DNA of 64,000 nt from positions 1 through 64,000 of the forward strand of contig NZ_JAQOWX010000014.1 of assembly GCF_028462495.1 (NCBI RefSeq), written 5' to 3'. Position numbers and translations under genes: made by a program. The notes under the pieces are model-generated. The model made no database searches. It saw only the letters and a list, made by a program, of their open reading frames with translations, and was not told the DNA's origin. Positions within the stretch are counted from its first letter, which is position 1. Every line of letters starts with the position of its first letter. The DNA comes from Roseateles_E sp005503085 (lineage in GTDB: Bacteria; Pseudomonadota; Gammaproteobacteria; Burkholderiales; Burkholderiaceae_C). This document shows positions 1-8,923 of this stretch, in pieces.

Positions 1-1402
1 GCCAGCGCGGCGCGCCCGCGCCGGGCACCAGACGGCGCAGCAGCAGCACCGCGCCCCAGGCCAGCAGCGCAAACACGGCTAGTGCCGCCGCGAAGCCGCC
101 GGCCGCGATCAGGCCCAGCTTGATATCGCCCGACAGCGCCACCAGGATGGCGCCAAAGCCCAGTACCCCGGCACCCAGCACCAGCAGCGAGCCGGCCTTG
201 ATAGTGCCCAGATCGCGCCGCATCACCCGCAGCGCCGGCACCGCCGCCAGTTGCAGCACCGGCGGCAGCCCGAAGCCCAGCAGCAGGCTCATGCCCAGCC
301 CGACGCCCAGGCCCACCGGCCACAGGCCGGCGGCCGGCAGATCGACCGCGATCAGTCCGGCCAGCAGGCTGACGAACACATAGTGCAGCGCGAAACCCAG
401 GGCCACGCCGACCAGGCTGGCCAGCAGGCCGACGACGCCGAACTCCAGACCATAGGCCCAGGCGATGCGGCGCTGCGGCTGGCCCAGCACCCGCAGCATC
501 GCGCAGTCGTCCAGATGGCGGGCCGCAAAGTCACGCGCCGCCAGCGCCACCGCCACCGCCGCCAGCAGGGCCGACAGCATCGCCACCAGGTTCAGGAACT
601 TGCTGGCCCGGTCCATGGTCTGGCGCATCTCGGGCCGACCGCCTTCCAGCGACTCCAGGCGCACGCCGCGCAGGCCCTGGGCCTCGATCAGCGCCGCCGC
701 CTGCTGCTCGAACTCGCGTGCGGCGGCCGCCCGCCCAGCCGGCGCGATCACCGCGAAGCGGTAGTTCAGCCGGCTGGCCGGCTGAACCAGGCCGGTGGCA
801 GCCAGATCGGCCTCGGCCAGCATCACCCGCGGCGCAAAGCTCAGGAAGCCGGCGCCCCGGTCGGGCTCGTTGGCAATCACGCCGGCCAGCTTCAGGCGGG
901 ACTCGCCGAGCAGCAAGGGGTCGCCGAGCTTCAGTCCCAGCGCGTCCAGCACCCCGGCATCGACCCAGACCTCGCCGCGCGCCGGCGCTCCGAGCTTGCG
1001 CCCGTCGGCCAGGCTGACCTTGCCGCGCAGCGGATAGGCCTCGCCGACCGCCTTGACCGCCACCAGCCGGCTGGCGCCGCCCTGCTCGTCCGGCGCCCGC
1101 GCCATGCTGGGGAAGCTGACCGTGCCGACCCGCGCCAGCCCGAGACGTTCGGCCAGTTCGCGCAGCGGCACCGGCGTCACCTGGTCGCTGCTGACCACCG
1201 CGTCGCCGCCCAGCAGCTGGGCCGCGTCGCGCTTGAGCCCCTGCTCCATCCGGTCGGCCAGAAAGCCCACCGCGCACAGCGCCGCCACCGCCAGCGCGAC
1301 GGCCAGCACCAGCAGACGCAGCTCGCCGGCGCGCCAGTCGCGCCACAGCTGGCGCCAGGCCAGGGTCAGAACGGTCGGAGGGATGAGCGCGGGCTTGTTC
1401 AT
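1..1402 (-). CDS. ABC transporter permease, FtsX/YbbP-like (3' end outside window)
   Basis: Membrane subunit of an FtsX-superfamily ABC exporter (YbbP/LolE-like type that acts on envelope substrates). Translation on the minus strand from the ATG at 1402 begins MNKPALIPPTVLTLAWRQLW, a typical start for this family. A first membrane segment lies near residues 25-45. A long extracytoplasmic domain follows to about residue 260, then several hydrophobic helices after the conserved-looking FLNLVAMLSALLAAVAVALA stretch. Family members have about 830 residues with two FtsX repeats. Only about 467 are visible, so the second repeat and the stop lie beyond position 1. No ATPase partner gene is visible upstream, so it must lie downstream, outside the window, or elsewhere. 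The family is clear. The substrate is unknown. Confidence 0.85.
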   Translation of the reverse strand, partial: MNKPALIPPTVLTLAWRQLWRDWRAGELRLLVLAVALAVAALCAVGFLADRMEQGLKRDAAQLLGGDAVVSSDQVTPVPLRELAERLGLARVGTVSFPSMARAPDEQGGASRLVAVKAVGEAYPLRGKVSLADGRKLGAPARGEVWVDAGVLDALGLKLGDPLLLGESRLKLAGVIANEPDRGAGFLSFAPRVMLAEADLAATGLVQPASRLNYRFAVIAPAGRAAAAREFEQQAAALIEAQGLRGVRLESLEGGRPEMRQTMDRASKFLNLVAMLSALLAAVAVALAARDFAARHLDDCAMLRVLGQPQRRIAWAYGLEFGVVGLLASLVGVALGFALHYVFVSLLAGLIAVDLPAAGLWPVGLGVGLGMSLLLGFGLPPVLQLAAVPALRVMRRDLGTIKAGSLLVLGAGVLGFGAILVALSGDIKLGLIAAGGFAAALAVFALLAWGAVLLLRRLVPGAGAPRW

Positions 1403-1497
1403 GCTCGCGACTCTAACCGGCACTCGCCCATGCCGTACTAGCCTTGACTTATATTCAGACCAGACGGCCAGTGTGGCCGCCACCGGTCCCCTCCCCC

Positions 1498-3663
1498 ATG
1501 CCCTTGCTGACACCGCTTTACGATCCCGGCATCGTCCTTGCCTCCGTGCTGATCGCCTGCTTCGCGTCCTATGTGACCCTGGACCTGGCCAAGCGGGTGC
1601 GCAGCACCGACGCTGCGGTCGCCCGCATCTGGTGGCTGGGCGGCTCGGTGGCAATGGGCTCGGGCATCTGGTCCATGCACTTCATCGGCATGCAGGCCTA
1701 CACGCTGCCGATCGCGCTGGGCTATACCGGCCTGCTGACCCTGCTGTCCTGGGTGGCCGCCGTGGCGGCCTCGGCGGTGGCGCTGGGCCTGGCCAGCCAG
1801 GGTTCGCTGACGGCCGGCCGGCTGGGCGGCGGCGCCCTGGTGATGGGCGTGGGCATCTGCGCGATGCACTACACCGGCATGGCCGCGCTGGACATGGCAC
1901 CGGGCATCGTCTGGAAGCCGCTGCTGGTGGCCGCCTCGGCCGCGATCGCGGTGGGTGCCTCGGCCGTGGCCCTGCTGATCTTCTTCTGGCTGCGCGGCGT
2001 CAAGCCCCAGCATGGCCGGCGCTACCAGGCCCTGGCCGCGCTGGTGATGGGGCTGGCGATCAGCGGCATGCACTACACCGGCATGGCCGCCGCCGGCTTC
2101 CCCGAAGGCAGCGTCTGCCTCAGCGCCGACCAGCTGGACGGCACCGAGCTCGGCGAGCTGATCATGCTGGCCTCGCTGGCCCTGCTGGCGATGACCTTGC
2201 TGACCTCCAGCCTGGACGCGCGCATGCAAGGCAAGACCGCCGCGCTGGCTGCCTCGCTGCAGGACGCCAACAGCCAGCTGCAATCGGCCAACCAGGAGCT
2301 GCAAAAGCGTGCCTTCCTCGACCCGCTGACCGGGCTGCCGAACCGCCTGCTGTTCGAGGACCGGCTCGGCCATGCGCTGGCGATGCTGGAGCGCGGCGGC
2401 GAGCGCAGCAGCCGCCAGATCAAGCGCCTGGCCGTTCTCTTCGTCGATCTGGACGGCTTCAAGCCGGTCAACGACTCCTACGGCCACGCCGCCGGCGACA
2501 CGCTGCTGCAGGAGGTGGCGCAGCGCCTGCTGGCGGTGGCGCGCGACAGCGACACGGTGGCGCGGCTGGGCGGCGACGAGTTCGTGCTGCTGCTCGAAGA
2601 CGTGGCCGACGTGGCCGACAGCGCAGCGCTGGCGCACCGCCTGGTGCAGTCGCTGACCCAGGCCTTCACGATAGGCGGGCGCAAGCTGCATGTGGCGGCC
2701 TCGGTGGGCATCGCCGTCTACCCCGAGCATGGCCCGGGCGACAAGCTGATGGGCCATGCCGACGCCGCGATGTATGCGGCCAAACGCAATGGCGGCAACA
2801 CCTATGCGGTGTTCGAGAGCCATATGGATGCCGGCGCGGCCGAGCAGCTGAGCCTGCAGCACGCGCTGCGCCAGGCCCTGGCCGAGGGCCAGATCAGCCT
2901 GCACTACCAGCCCAAGTTCGACGGCCAGCGCGGCCTCTTGCGCGGCGTCGAGGCCTTGCTGCGCTGGCAGCACCCGGAGCGCGGCATGATCCCGCCCGAT
3001 GTCTTTATCCCGATTGCCGAGCGCTTCGGCCTGATCAACGAGCTTGGCGGCTGGGTCATCAACGAGGCCTGCCGCCAGATGCAGGCCTGGGAGCAGGATG
3101 GCCTGCGCATCCGCGTCGCGATCAATCTTTCGGTCCACCAGCTGCGCCAGGGCGACCTGGTCGCGCGCATCGAGCAGGCGCTGAGCCGCCACCGCGTCGC
3201 GCCGGAGCGCCTGCTCTGCGAGATCACCGAATCGGTGGCGATGGAAGACATCAGCGCCACCCAGGCCGCCTTCGAGGGCCTGTCGCGCATCGGCGTGTTC
3301 CTGTCCATCGACGACTTCGGCACCGGCTACTCCAGCCTGAGCTATCTGCGCCAATTGCCGGCTCGTCAGTTGAAGATCGACCGCGGCTTCATCCAGGACC
3401 TGGAAACCAGCGCCGATGCGCGCGCCGTGGTCGACGCGGTGGTCAAGCTGGCCCATGCGCTGGACCTCAGCGTGGTGGCCGAGGGCGTCGAGACCGCCGG
3501 CCAGCGCGATGTGCTGCTGGCGCTGGGCTGCGATGAGCTGCAGGGCTATTTCTTCGCCCGCCCGATGTCGGCGGCGGCCCTGCAGGACTGGGCGGCCGGC
3601 CAGCGGCCGGCGGGGGCGGCCGAGTTTGCTCCCTCTGCCTTCGTCGACCTGCCGCCGCGCTGA
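1498..3663 (+). CDS. MHYT-GGDEF-EAL bifunctional cyclic-di-GMP protein
   Basis: Membrane sensor that probably both makes and degrades cyclic-di-GMP. The 721 residues start with an MHYT sensor of about seven helices carrying three metal-binding-type repeats (MHFIGM at residue 60, MHYTGM at 123 and 191), thought in this family to sense O2, CO or NO through bound metal. A coiled linker follows, then a GGDEF cyclase domain with an intact GGDEF at residue 358 and an RxxD inhibitory-site motif (RDSD) just before it. A C-terminal EAL phosphodiesterase domain has its EAL motif at residue 485. Both active sites look intact, so the net direction cannot be told from sequence. The frame is open from 1444, but the MHYT domain begins at MPLLTPLYDPG, so I choose the ATG at 1498. 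No strong ribosome site is visible. Confidence 0.9.
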   Translation: MPLLTPLYDPGIVLASVLIACFASYVTLDLAKRVRSTDAAVARIWWLGGSVAMGSGIWSMHFIGMQAYTLPIALGYTGLLTLLSWVAAVAASAVALGLASQGSLTAGRLGGGALVMGVGICAMHYTGMAALDMAPGIVWKPLLVAASAAIAVGASAVALLIFFWLRGVKPQHGRRYQALAALVMGLAISGMHYTGMAAAGFPEGSVCLSADQLDGTELGELIMLASLALLAMTLLTSSLDARMQGKTAALAASLQDANSQLQSANQELQKRAFLDPLTGLPNRLLFEDRLGHALAMLERGGERSSRQIKRLAVLFVDLDGFKPVNDSYGHAAGDTLLQEVAQRLLAVARDSDTVARLGGDEFVLLLEDVADVADSAALAHRLVQSLTQAFTIGGRKLHVAASVGIAVYPEHGPGDKLMGHADAAMYAAKRNGGNTYAVFESHMDAGAAEQLSLQHALRQALAEGQISLHYQPKFDGQRGLLRGVEALLRWQHPERGMIPPDVFIPIAERFGLINELGGWVINEACRQMQAWEQDGLRIRVAINLSVHQLRQGDLVARIEQALSRHRVAPERLLCEITESVAMEDISATQAAFEGLSRIGVFLSIDDFGTGYSSLSYLRQLPARQLKIDRGFIQDLETSADARAVVDAVVKLAHALDLSVVAEGVETAGQRDVLLALGCDELQGYFFARPMSAAALQDWAAGQRPAGAAEFAPSAFVDLPPR

Positions 3664-3702
3664 CGCTCCGAGGCGGGCACAGGAGTTGCAGCGGCCCGGG
3701 CC

Positions 3703-4359
3703 ATGAGCCTGCTGCTGCTGATCAACCCCAACACCAGCGAGGCGGTGACCCGCCAACTGGCGCAGGCCGCCGCCCCGCTGACGCCCATCGGGGGCCAGGT
3801 GTTGACGCGCACCGCCCGCTTCGGCCTGCGCTATATCAGCAGCGAGTACGGCCTGGCCCTGGCCAGCCATGCGGTGCTGGACGCCTACGACACCGCACTA
3901 TCGGAGGGAGCGAGCCCCAATGTGGTGCTGCTCGGCTGTTTCGGTGACCCGGGGCTGCTGGCGCTGCGCGAGCGCGCCCGCGTGCCGGTCTGTGCATTGG
4001 CCGAAGCCTCGATGCGTGAGGCCGCCGCACGTGGCCGCTACGCCATCGTCACCGGCGGCGCCGCCTGGGTGCCCATGCTCAGGCGCCTGGCCTGGAGCCT
4101 GGATCTGCTCGAGCCGCTGGCCGGCATCGTCAGCGTCGCGCCGACCGGCGCCGAGCTGGCGGCCGACCCCGAAATGGCCGGCCGCGTGCTGCGCGAGGCC
4201 TGCCAGCAGGCAGCCACACTGCCCGGGGTGGCCAGCATCATCGTCGGCGGTGCGGCACTGGCCGGCTGGGCCGCCCGGCTGCAGCCGGAATTTGCGCTGC
4301 CGCTGCTGGACAGTGTCGACTGCGGCCTGCGCAGCGCCTGGCACATGACTTGCGTCTGA
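3703..4359 (+). CDS. Asp/Glu/hydantoin racemase-family protein, second catalytic Cys missing
   Basis: A 218-residue member of the Asp/Glu/hydantoin racemase superfamily. It opens with LLLLINPNTSEAVT, the family signature. The first catalytic cysteine is present in GCFGDPG (C79), the motif typical of hydantoin and allantoin racemases. Where the second cysteine normally sits (consensus GCAG/GCTG) this protein reads VGGAALAG, with Gly183 in place of Cys. Two-base racemisation needs both thiols, so this may be a one-cysteine relative (isomerase or decarboxylase-like) or an altered racemase. It is the first gene of a co-directional run with a peptide-type importer and an amidase, so it probably works on an imported amide, ureide or hydantoin-like compound. 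The substrate is not identifiable. Confidence 0.8.
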   Translation: MSLLLLINPNTSEAVTRQLAQAAAPLTPIGGQVLTRTARFGLRYISSEYGLALASHAVLDAYDTALSEGASPNVVLLGCFGDPGLLALRERARVPVCALAEASMREAAARGRYAIVTGGAAWVPMLRRLAWSLDLLEPLAGIVSVAPTGAELAADPEMAGRVLREACQQAATLPGVASIIVGGAALAGWAARLQPEFALPLLDSVDCGLRSAWHMTCV

Positions 4360-4387
4360 GCCTGCAAACAACCCACGAGGAGCCCCG

Positions 4388-6025
4388 ATGAAGCGTCCCC
4401 ATCTCGTTTTTGCGCTGGCCGCCCTGGCCCTCGCCAGCAGCGCCTTGGCCCAGGAAAAAACCTTGCGCATCGCAATGACCGCAGCAGACATCCCGCGCAC
4501 GCTGGGCCAGCCCGACCAGGGCTTCGAGGGCAACCGCTTCACCGGCATCCCGATGTATGACGCGCTGACCCACTGGGACCTGTCCAAGGCCGATGCCGCC
4601 AGCGTGTTGATCCCGGGCCTGGCCACCAGCTGGACGGTCGACGCCAAGGACAAGACCAAGTGGGTGTTCAAGCTGCGCCCGGGCGTCAAGTTCCATGACG
4701 GCTCGGCCTTCAATGCCGACGCGGTGGTCTGGAATGTCCGCAAGGTGCTGGACAAGGACGCACCGCATTTCGACGCCAGCCAGGTCGGCGTCACCGCCTC
4801 GCGCATGCCCACGCTGCGCAGCGCCCGCAAGATCGATGAGCTGACGGTCGAGCTGACGACCAGCGAGCCCGACTCCTTCCTGCCGCTGAATCTGACCAAT
4901 CTCTTCATGGCATCGCCCGCGCACTGGGAGGCCAAGCTGAAGGCCGTGCCGGCCGGCGTGACCGATGCCGCCGAGCGTAGTAAGCAGGCCTGGACCGCGT
5001 TTGCCGCCGACGCCTCCGGCTCCGGCCCCTTCAAGATGAGCCGCTTCGTCGCCCGCGAGCGTCTGGAGATGGTGGCCAACAAGGGCTACTGGGATGCCAA
5101 GCGCGTGCCCAAGATCGACAAGGTCGTGATGCTGCCTATGCCCGAGGCCAATGCCCGCACCGCCGCGCTGCTGTCGGGCCAGGTCGACTGGATCGAGGCG
5201 CCATCGCCCGACGCAATGGCCCAGATCACCCAGCGCGGCCACAAGATCTACAGCAATGCCCAGCCCCATGTCTGGCCCTGGCAGCTGTCCTTCGCGGAGG
5301 GCTCGCCCTGGCTGGACAAGCGCGTGCGCCAGGCCGCCAATCTCTGCGTCGACCGCGAGGGCCTGAAGACCTTTCTGGGCGGCATGATGGCCATCCCCAA
5401 GGGCACGGTGCCGCCGGGCCATCCCTGGTGGGGCAATCCGAAGTTCGACATCAAGTACGACGTCAAGGCCGCCCAGGCGCTGATGGCGCAGGCCGGCTTC
5501 TCCGCCGCCAAGCCGGTCAAGGTCAAGGTGCAGATCTCGGCCTCTGGCTCGGGCCAGATGCAGCCGCTGCCGATGAACGAGTTCGTCCAGCAGTCGCTGA
5601 AGCAGTGCTACTTCGATGTCGACTTCGACGTGATCGAATGGAACACGCTGTTCACCAACTGGCGCAAGGGCGCCAAGGACCCCTCGGCCAATGGCGCGCA
5701 CGCCACCAATGTCAGCTTCGCCGCGATGGACCCCTTCTTCGCAATGGTGCGTTTCTCGAGCACCAAGACCTTCCCACCGGTCTCCAACAACTGGGGCTAT
5801 TACGGCAATGCCGAGGTCGACAAGCTGATCGCCGACGCCCGCACCGCCTTTGACGACAAGGCCCGCGACGTCGCGCTGGCCAAGCTGCATGCCCGCATCG
5901 TCGAGGACGCCGCCTTTGTGTGGATCGCCCATGATGTCGGCCCGCGCGCGATGAGCGCCAAGGTCAAGGGCGTCGTGCAGCCGCGCAGCTGGTTCATCGA
6001 CATTGCGCCCATGAGCATGGACTGA
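4388..6025 (+). CDS. ABC transporter substrate-binding protein, family 5 (peptide/nickel type)
   Basis: Periplasmic receptor of the importer encoded by the next four genes. The 545 residues begin with a Sec signal peptide (MKRPHLVFALAALALASSALA, cleavage after about residue 21). They continue with hallmarks of family 5 binding proteins: WVFKLRPGVKFHDGS near residue 95, then FNADAVVWNVRKVLD. A GAGGAG ribosome site lies about 6 nt before the ATG. Length fits DppA/OppA-type receptors. Members bind peptides, opines, glutathione or other small organic ligands, and the flanking racemase and amidase suggest a non-peptide amide here, which is an inference. There are 28 nt between it and the racemase gene. 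Confidence 0.92.
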   Translation: MKRPHLVFALAALALASSALAQEKTLRIAMTAADIPRTLGQPDQGFEGNRFTGIPMYDALTHWDLSKADAASVLIPGLATSWTVDAKDKTKWVFKLRPGVKFHDGSAFNADAVVWNVRKVLDKDAPHFDASQVGVTASRMPTLRSARKIDELTVELTTSEPDSFLPLNLTNLFMASPAHWEAKLKAVPAGVTDAAERSKQAWTAFAADASGSGPFKMSRFVARERLEMVANKGYWDAKRVPKIDKVVMLPMPEANARTAALLSGQVDWIEAPSPDAMAQITQRGHKIYSNAQPHVWPWQLSFAEGSPWLDKRVRQAANLCVDREGLKTFLGGMMAIPKGTVPPGHPWWGNPKFDIKYDVKAAQALMAQAGFSAAKPVKVKVQISASGSGQMQPLPMNEFVQQSLKQCYFDVDFDVIEWNTLFTNWRKGAKDPSANGAHATNVSFAAMDPFFAMVRFSSTKTFPPVSNNWGYYGNAEVDKLIADARTAFDDKARDVALAKLHARIVEDAAFVWIAHDVGPRAMSAKVKGVVQPRSWFIDIAPMSMD

Positions 6026-6034
6026 TCGCCGCCA

Positions 6035-6988
6035 ATGCTGATCTACCTGCTCAGACGCATCATCTACGCCCTGCCCATCATGGGGGGCGTGGCCCTGGTG
6101 TGCTTTGCGCTGGTCCATCTCTCGCCCGGCGACCCGCTGGTGTCCATCCTGCCGCCGGACGCCTCGGCCGATCTGCAGGAACAGCTGCGCGAGCTCTACG
6201 GCTTCAACCGCAGCTATCCCGAGCAGTTCTTCGCCTGGGTCTGGAGAGCGCTGCAGGGCGATCTGGGCACCAGCATCGCCAGCGGCCGGCCGGTGGCCGC
6301 CGAGGTGATCAAGGCGGTCGGCAACACGCTGCGGCTGGCGCTGCTGGCGACGCTGATCGGCTTCGTCCTCGGCTCTTTCTTCGGCTTCGTTGCCGGCTAC
6401 TTCCGCGGCAGCTGGCTGGACCGGCTGGCCTCGATGCTCAGCGTGCTGGGCGTCAGCGTGCCGCACTACTGGCTGGGCATGGTGATGGTGATCGTGTTCG
6501 CCGCCACCTTGAACTGGCTGCCCGCCACCGGCGCCGGCCCCGATGGCTCGGGCACCTGGGCCTGGGACTGGGCCCACTTCCAGTACATGCTGCTGCCGGC
6601 GCTGACGATGTCGGTGATACCGATGGGCATCATCGCCCGCACGGTGCGGGCCCTGGTGGCCGACATCCTTTCGCAGGAGTTCGTCGTCGGCCTGCGTGCC
6701 AAGGGCCTGACGGATCTGGGCATCTTCCGCCACGTCGTCAAGAATGCCGCGCCGACCGCGCTGGCCGTGATGGGTCTGCAGCTGGGCTATCTGCTGGGCG
6801 GCTCCATCCTGATCGAGACGGTGTTCTCCTGGCCCGGCACCGGCTTCCTCTTGAACTCCGCCATCTTCCAGCGCGACCTGCCGCTGCTGCAGGGCACCAT
6901 CCTGGTGCTGGCGCTGTTCTTTGTGCTGCTCAATCTGGTGGTCGATGTGGTGCAGACCCTGCTCGACCCCCGTATCGCGAGATCCTGA
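6035..6988 (+). CDS. ABC transporter permease, DppB/OppB type
   Basis: First membrane subunit of the importer, 317 residues. It has the family's N-terminal MLIYLLRRIIYALPIMGGVA helix and the FVHLSPGDP-type segment (here LVHLSPGDPL). The cytoplasmic EAA loop is near residues 215-235 (ADILSQEFVVGLRAKGL), where the ATPase docks. Six transmembrane helices are expected. It begins 9 nt after the binding-protein stop and ends 1 nt before the second permease, consistent with one transcript. Confidence 0.92.
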   Translation: MLIYLLRRIIYALPIMGGVALVCFALVHLSPGDPLVSILPPDASADLQEQLRELYGFNRSYPEQFFAWVWRALQGDLGTSIASGRPVAAEVIKAVGNTLRLALLATLIGFVLGSFFGFVAGYFRGSWLDRLASMLSVLGVSVPHYWLGMVMVIVFAATLNWLPATGAGPDGSGTWAWDWAHFQYMLLPALTMSVIPMGIIARTVRALVADILSQEFVVGLRAKGLTDLGIFRHVVKNAAPTALAVMGLQLGYLLGGSILIETVFSWPGTGFLLNSAIFQRDLPLLQGTILVLALFFVLLNLVVDVVQTLLDPRIARS

Positions 6989-6989
6989 A

Positions 6990-7880
6990 ATGGCAGCCGT
7001 GATGACGACTCCTTCTCTCGCTGCGCCCGCACCGCTGCGCTCGCCCGGCTACTGGCAGGGCGTGCTCGCGCGCCTGCTGCGCGACCCGGTGGCCGTCGGC
7101 GCCGGCCTGGTCGTGCTGGCGCTGCTGGCGCTGGCGGTCTTCGGCCCCTGGCTGGCGCCCGCCGATCCCTATGCCGCCTCGATGATGAAGCGTCTGAAGC
7201 CCATAGGCACCGAGGGCCTGCCGCTGGGCAGCGACGAGCTGGGCCGCGACATGCTGTCGCGCCTGATCGTCGGCGCCCGGCTGTCGCTGTTCATGGGCCT
7301 GACGCCAGTGCTGTTCGCCTTCGTGATCGGCACCGTGATCGGCATCATCGCCGGCTATGCGGGCGGGCTGACCAACACGCTGATCATGCGCACGGTCGAT
7401 GTGTTCTACGCCTTCCCCTCGGTGCTGCTGGCGATAGCGCTGTCCGGCGCCCTGGGCGCCGGCATCACCAACTCGCTGATCTCGCTGACCATCGTCTTCA
7501 TCCCGCAGATCGTGCGGGTGGCCGAGAGCGTCACCACCCAGGTGCGCGGGCGCGACTATGTGGAGGCGGCGCGCGCCTCTGGCGCCAGCGCCTTCACCAT
7601 CGTGCGCGTGCATGTGCTGGGCAATGTGCTGTCGCCGATCTTCGTCTACGCCACCGGCCTGATCGCGGTCTCGATGATCCTGGCCTCCGGTCTGTCCTTC
7701 CTGGGCCTGGGCGTGAAGCCGCCCGAGCCCGAGTGGGGCCTGATGCTGAACACCTTGCGCACCGCCATCTATGTCCAGCCCTGGATCTCCGCCCTGCCCG
7801 GCGTGATGATCTTCATCACCTCGATCGCCTTCAATCTGCTGTCCGACGGCTTGCGCAGCGCGATGGAGATCAAGCAATGA
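6990..7880 (+). CDS. ABC transporter permease, DppC/OppC type
   Basis: Second membrane subunit, 296 residues from the ATG at 6990, which lies one base after the previous stop. An in-frame extension upstream is only a shadow of dppB-like coding. The N-terminal cytoplasmic tail leads into helix 1 (VAVGAGLVVLALLALAVFGP). The signature PADPYAASMMKRLKPIG and GSDELGRDMLSRLIVGARLS follow, the latter conserved in DppC-type proteins. The EAA loop reads VRGRDYVEAARASGAS. Its last four bases overlap the next start (ATGA), suggesting translational coupling. Confidence 0.92.
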   Translation: MAAVMTTPSLAAPAPLRSPGYWQGVLARLLRDPVAVGAGLVVLALLALAVFGPWLAPADPYAASMMKRLKPIGTEGLPLGSDELGRDMLSRLIVGARLSLFMGLTPVLFAFVIGTVIGIIAGYAGGLTNTLIMRTVDVFYAFPSVLLAIALSGALGAGITNSLISLTIVFIPQIVRVAESVTTQVRGRDYVEAARASGASAFTIVRVHVLGNVLSPIFVYATGLIAVSMILASGLSFLGLGVKPPEPEWGLMLNTLRTAIYVQPWISALPGVMIFITSIAFNLLSDGLRSAMEIKQ

Positions 7881-8923
7881 GCGCTGTCCTGGAAGAGCTT
7901 TTCTCCCCGCTTGAAGATGTCGGCGGCCCGGCCCAACCGCTGTTGACGATTAAGGGACTCACCAAGCACTTTCCGCTGAAAAAGGATCCGCTGGGCCGCG
8001 GCGGCGGCGTGGTTCGTGCGGTCGACGGCGTCGACTTCAACGTGCTCAAGGGCGAGACCCTGGGCGTGGTCGGCGAATCGGGCTGCGGCAAGAGCACGAC
8101 CGCACGGCTGCTGATGCAGCTGATCAACCCGAGCGCCGGCGAGGTGGTCTTCGACGGCCGCAGCGTCGGCAGCCGCGCGCTGCCGCTGAAGGAGTTCCAC
8201 CGCCAGGTGCAGATGGTGTTCCAGGACAGCTATGCCTCGCTGAACCCGCGGCTGACGATCGAGGATTCGATCGCCTTCGCGCCCCAGGTGCACGGCGTGC
8301 CCAAGCGCGAGGCGCGTGCGCGCTCGCATGACCTGCTGGCCCGCGTCGGCCTGGAGCCGGCCCGCTTTGCCGGCCGCTATCCGCATGAGCTGTCCGGCGG
8401 CCAGCGCCAGCGCGTCAATATCGCGCGAGCGCTGGCGCTGCAGCCGCGCCTGGTGATACTGGACGAGGCCGTCTCGGCGCTGGACAAATCGGTCGAGGCC
8501 CAGGTGCTGAACCTGCTGCTGGACCTGAAGGCCGAGTTCGGCCTGACCTATGTCTTCATCAGCCACGACCTGGGCGTCGTGCGCTTCATCAGCGATAGGG
8601 TGATGGTGATGTATCTGGGCCAGGTGGCCGAGATCGGGCCCTCCGAGGCCTTGTTCGAGACACCGGCCCATCCCTACACCAAAGCCCTGCTGTCCTCGAT
8701 GCCGGCGATGGACCCGGACATGCGCACCGAAGAGGCGCCGCTGGCTGGCGACCCGCCCAACCCGATCAACCCGCCCAGCGGCTGCCGCTTTCATCCGCGC
8801 TGCGCCCAGGCCGCACCCATCTGTTCCCAGCGCGTGCCCTTGCCCACGGCCGCCGGCACCGATCACATCGTCGCCTGCCTGATGCACGAGCGCGGCAGCG
8901 GCCATCCGGAGGCCGCCGCATGA
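7877..8923 (+). CDS. ABC transporter ATP-binding protein, DppF/OppF type
   Basis: ATPase subunit of the importer, 348 residues from the ATG at 7877 that overlaps the previous stop. It carries a Walker A motif (GESGCGKST near residue 73), the Q-loop MVFQDSYASLNPR, the ABC signature LSGGQRQR, Walker B (LVILDEAVSALD) and the H-loop histidine (ISHDLG). The C-terminal oligopeptide-type extension contains CRFHPRCAQAAPIC, a cysteine-rich pattern that often binds an iron-sulfur cluster in Opp/Dpp ATPases. It precedes the D-type ATPase, the reverse of the common D-then-F order. Confidence 0.92.
   Translation: MSAVLEELFSPLEDVGGPAQPLLTIKGLTKHFPLKKDPLGRGGGVVRAVDGVDFNVLKGETLGVVGESGCGKSTTARLLMQLINPSAGEVVFDGRSVGSRALPLKEFHRQVQMVFQDSYASLNPRLTIEDSIAFAPQVHGVPKREARARSHDLLARVGLEPARFAGRYPHELSGGQRQRVNIARALALQPRLVILDEAVSALDKSVEAQVLNLLLDLKAEFGLTYVFISHDLGVVRFISDRVMVMYLGQVAEIGPSEALFETPAHPYTKALLSSMPAMDPDMRTEEAPLAGDPPNPINPPSGCRFHPRCAQAAPICSQRVPLPTAAGTDHIVACLMHERGSGHPEAAA

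Noticed and set aside
4238..6733. Very long open frame on the minus strand opposite the binding-protein and permease genes (similar ones at 1438-3870 minus and 16618-19152 plus)
   Set aside because: Each lies exactly antisense to a gene with clear family motifs, has Gln/His/Arg-rich low-complexity translation and shows no domain. It is a by-product of high GC at third codon positions.
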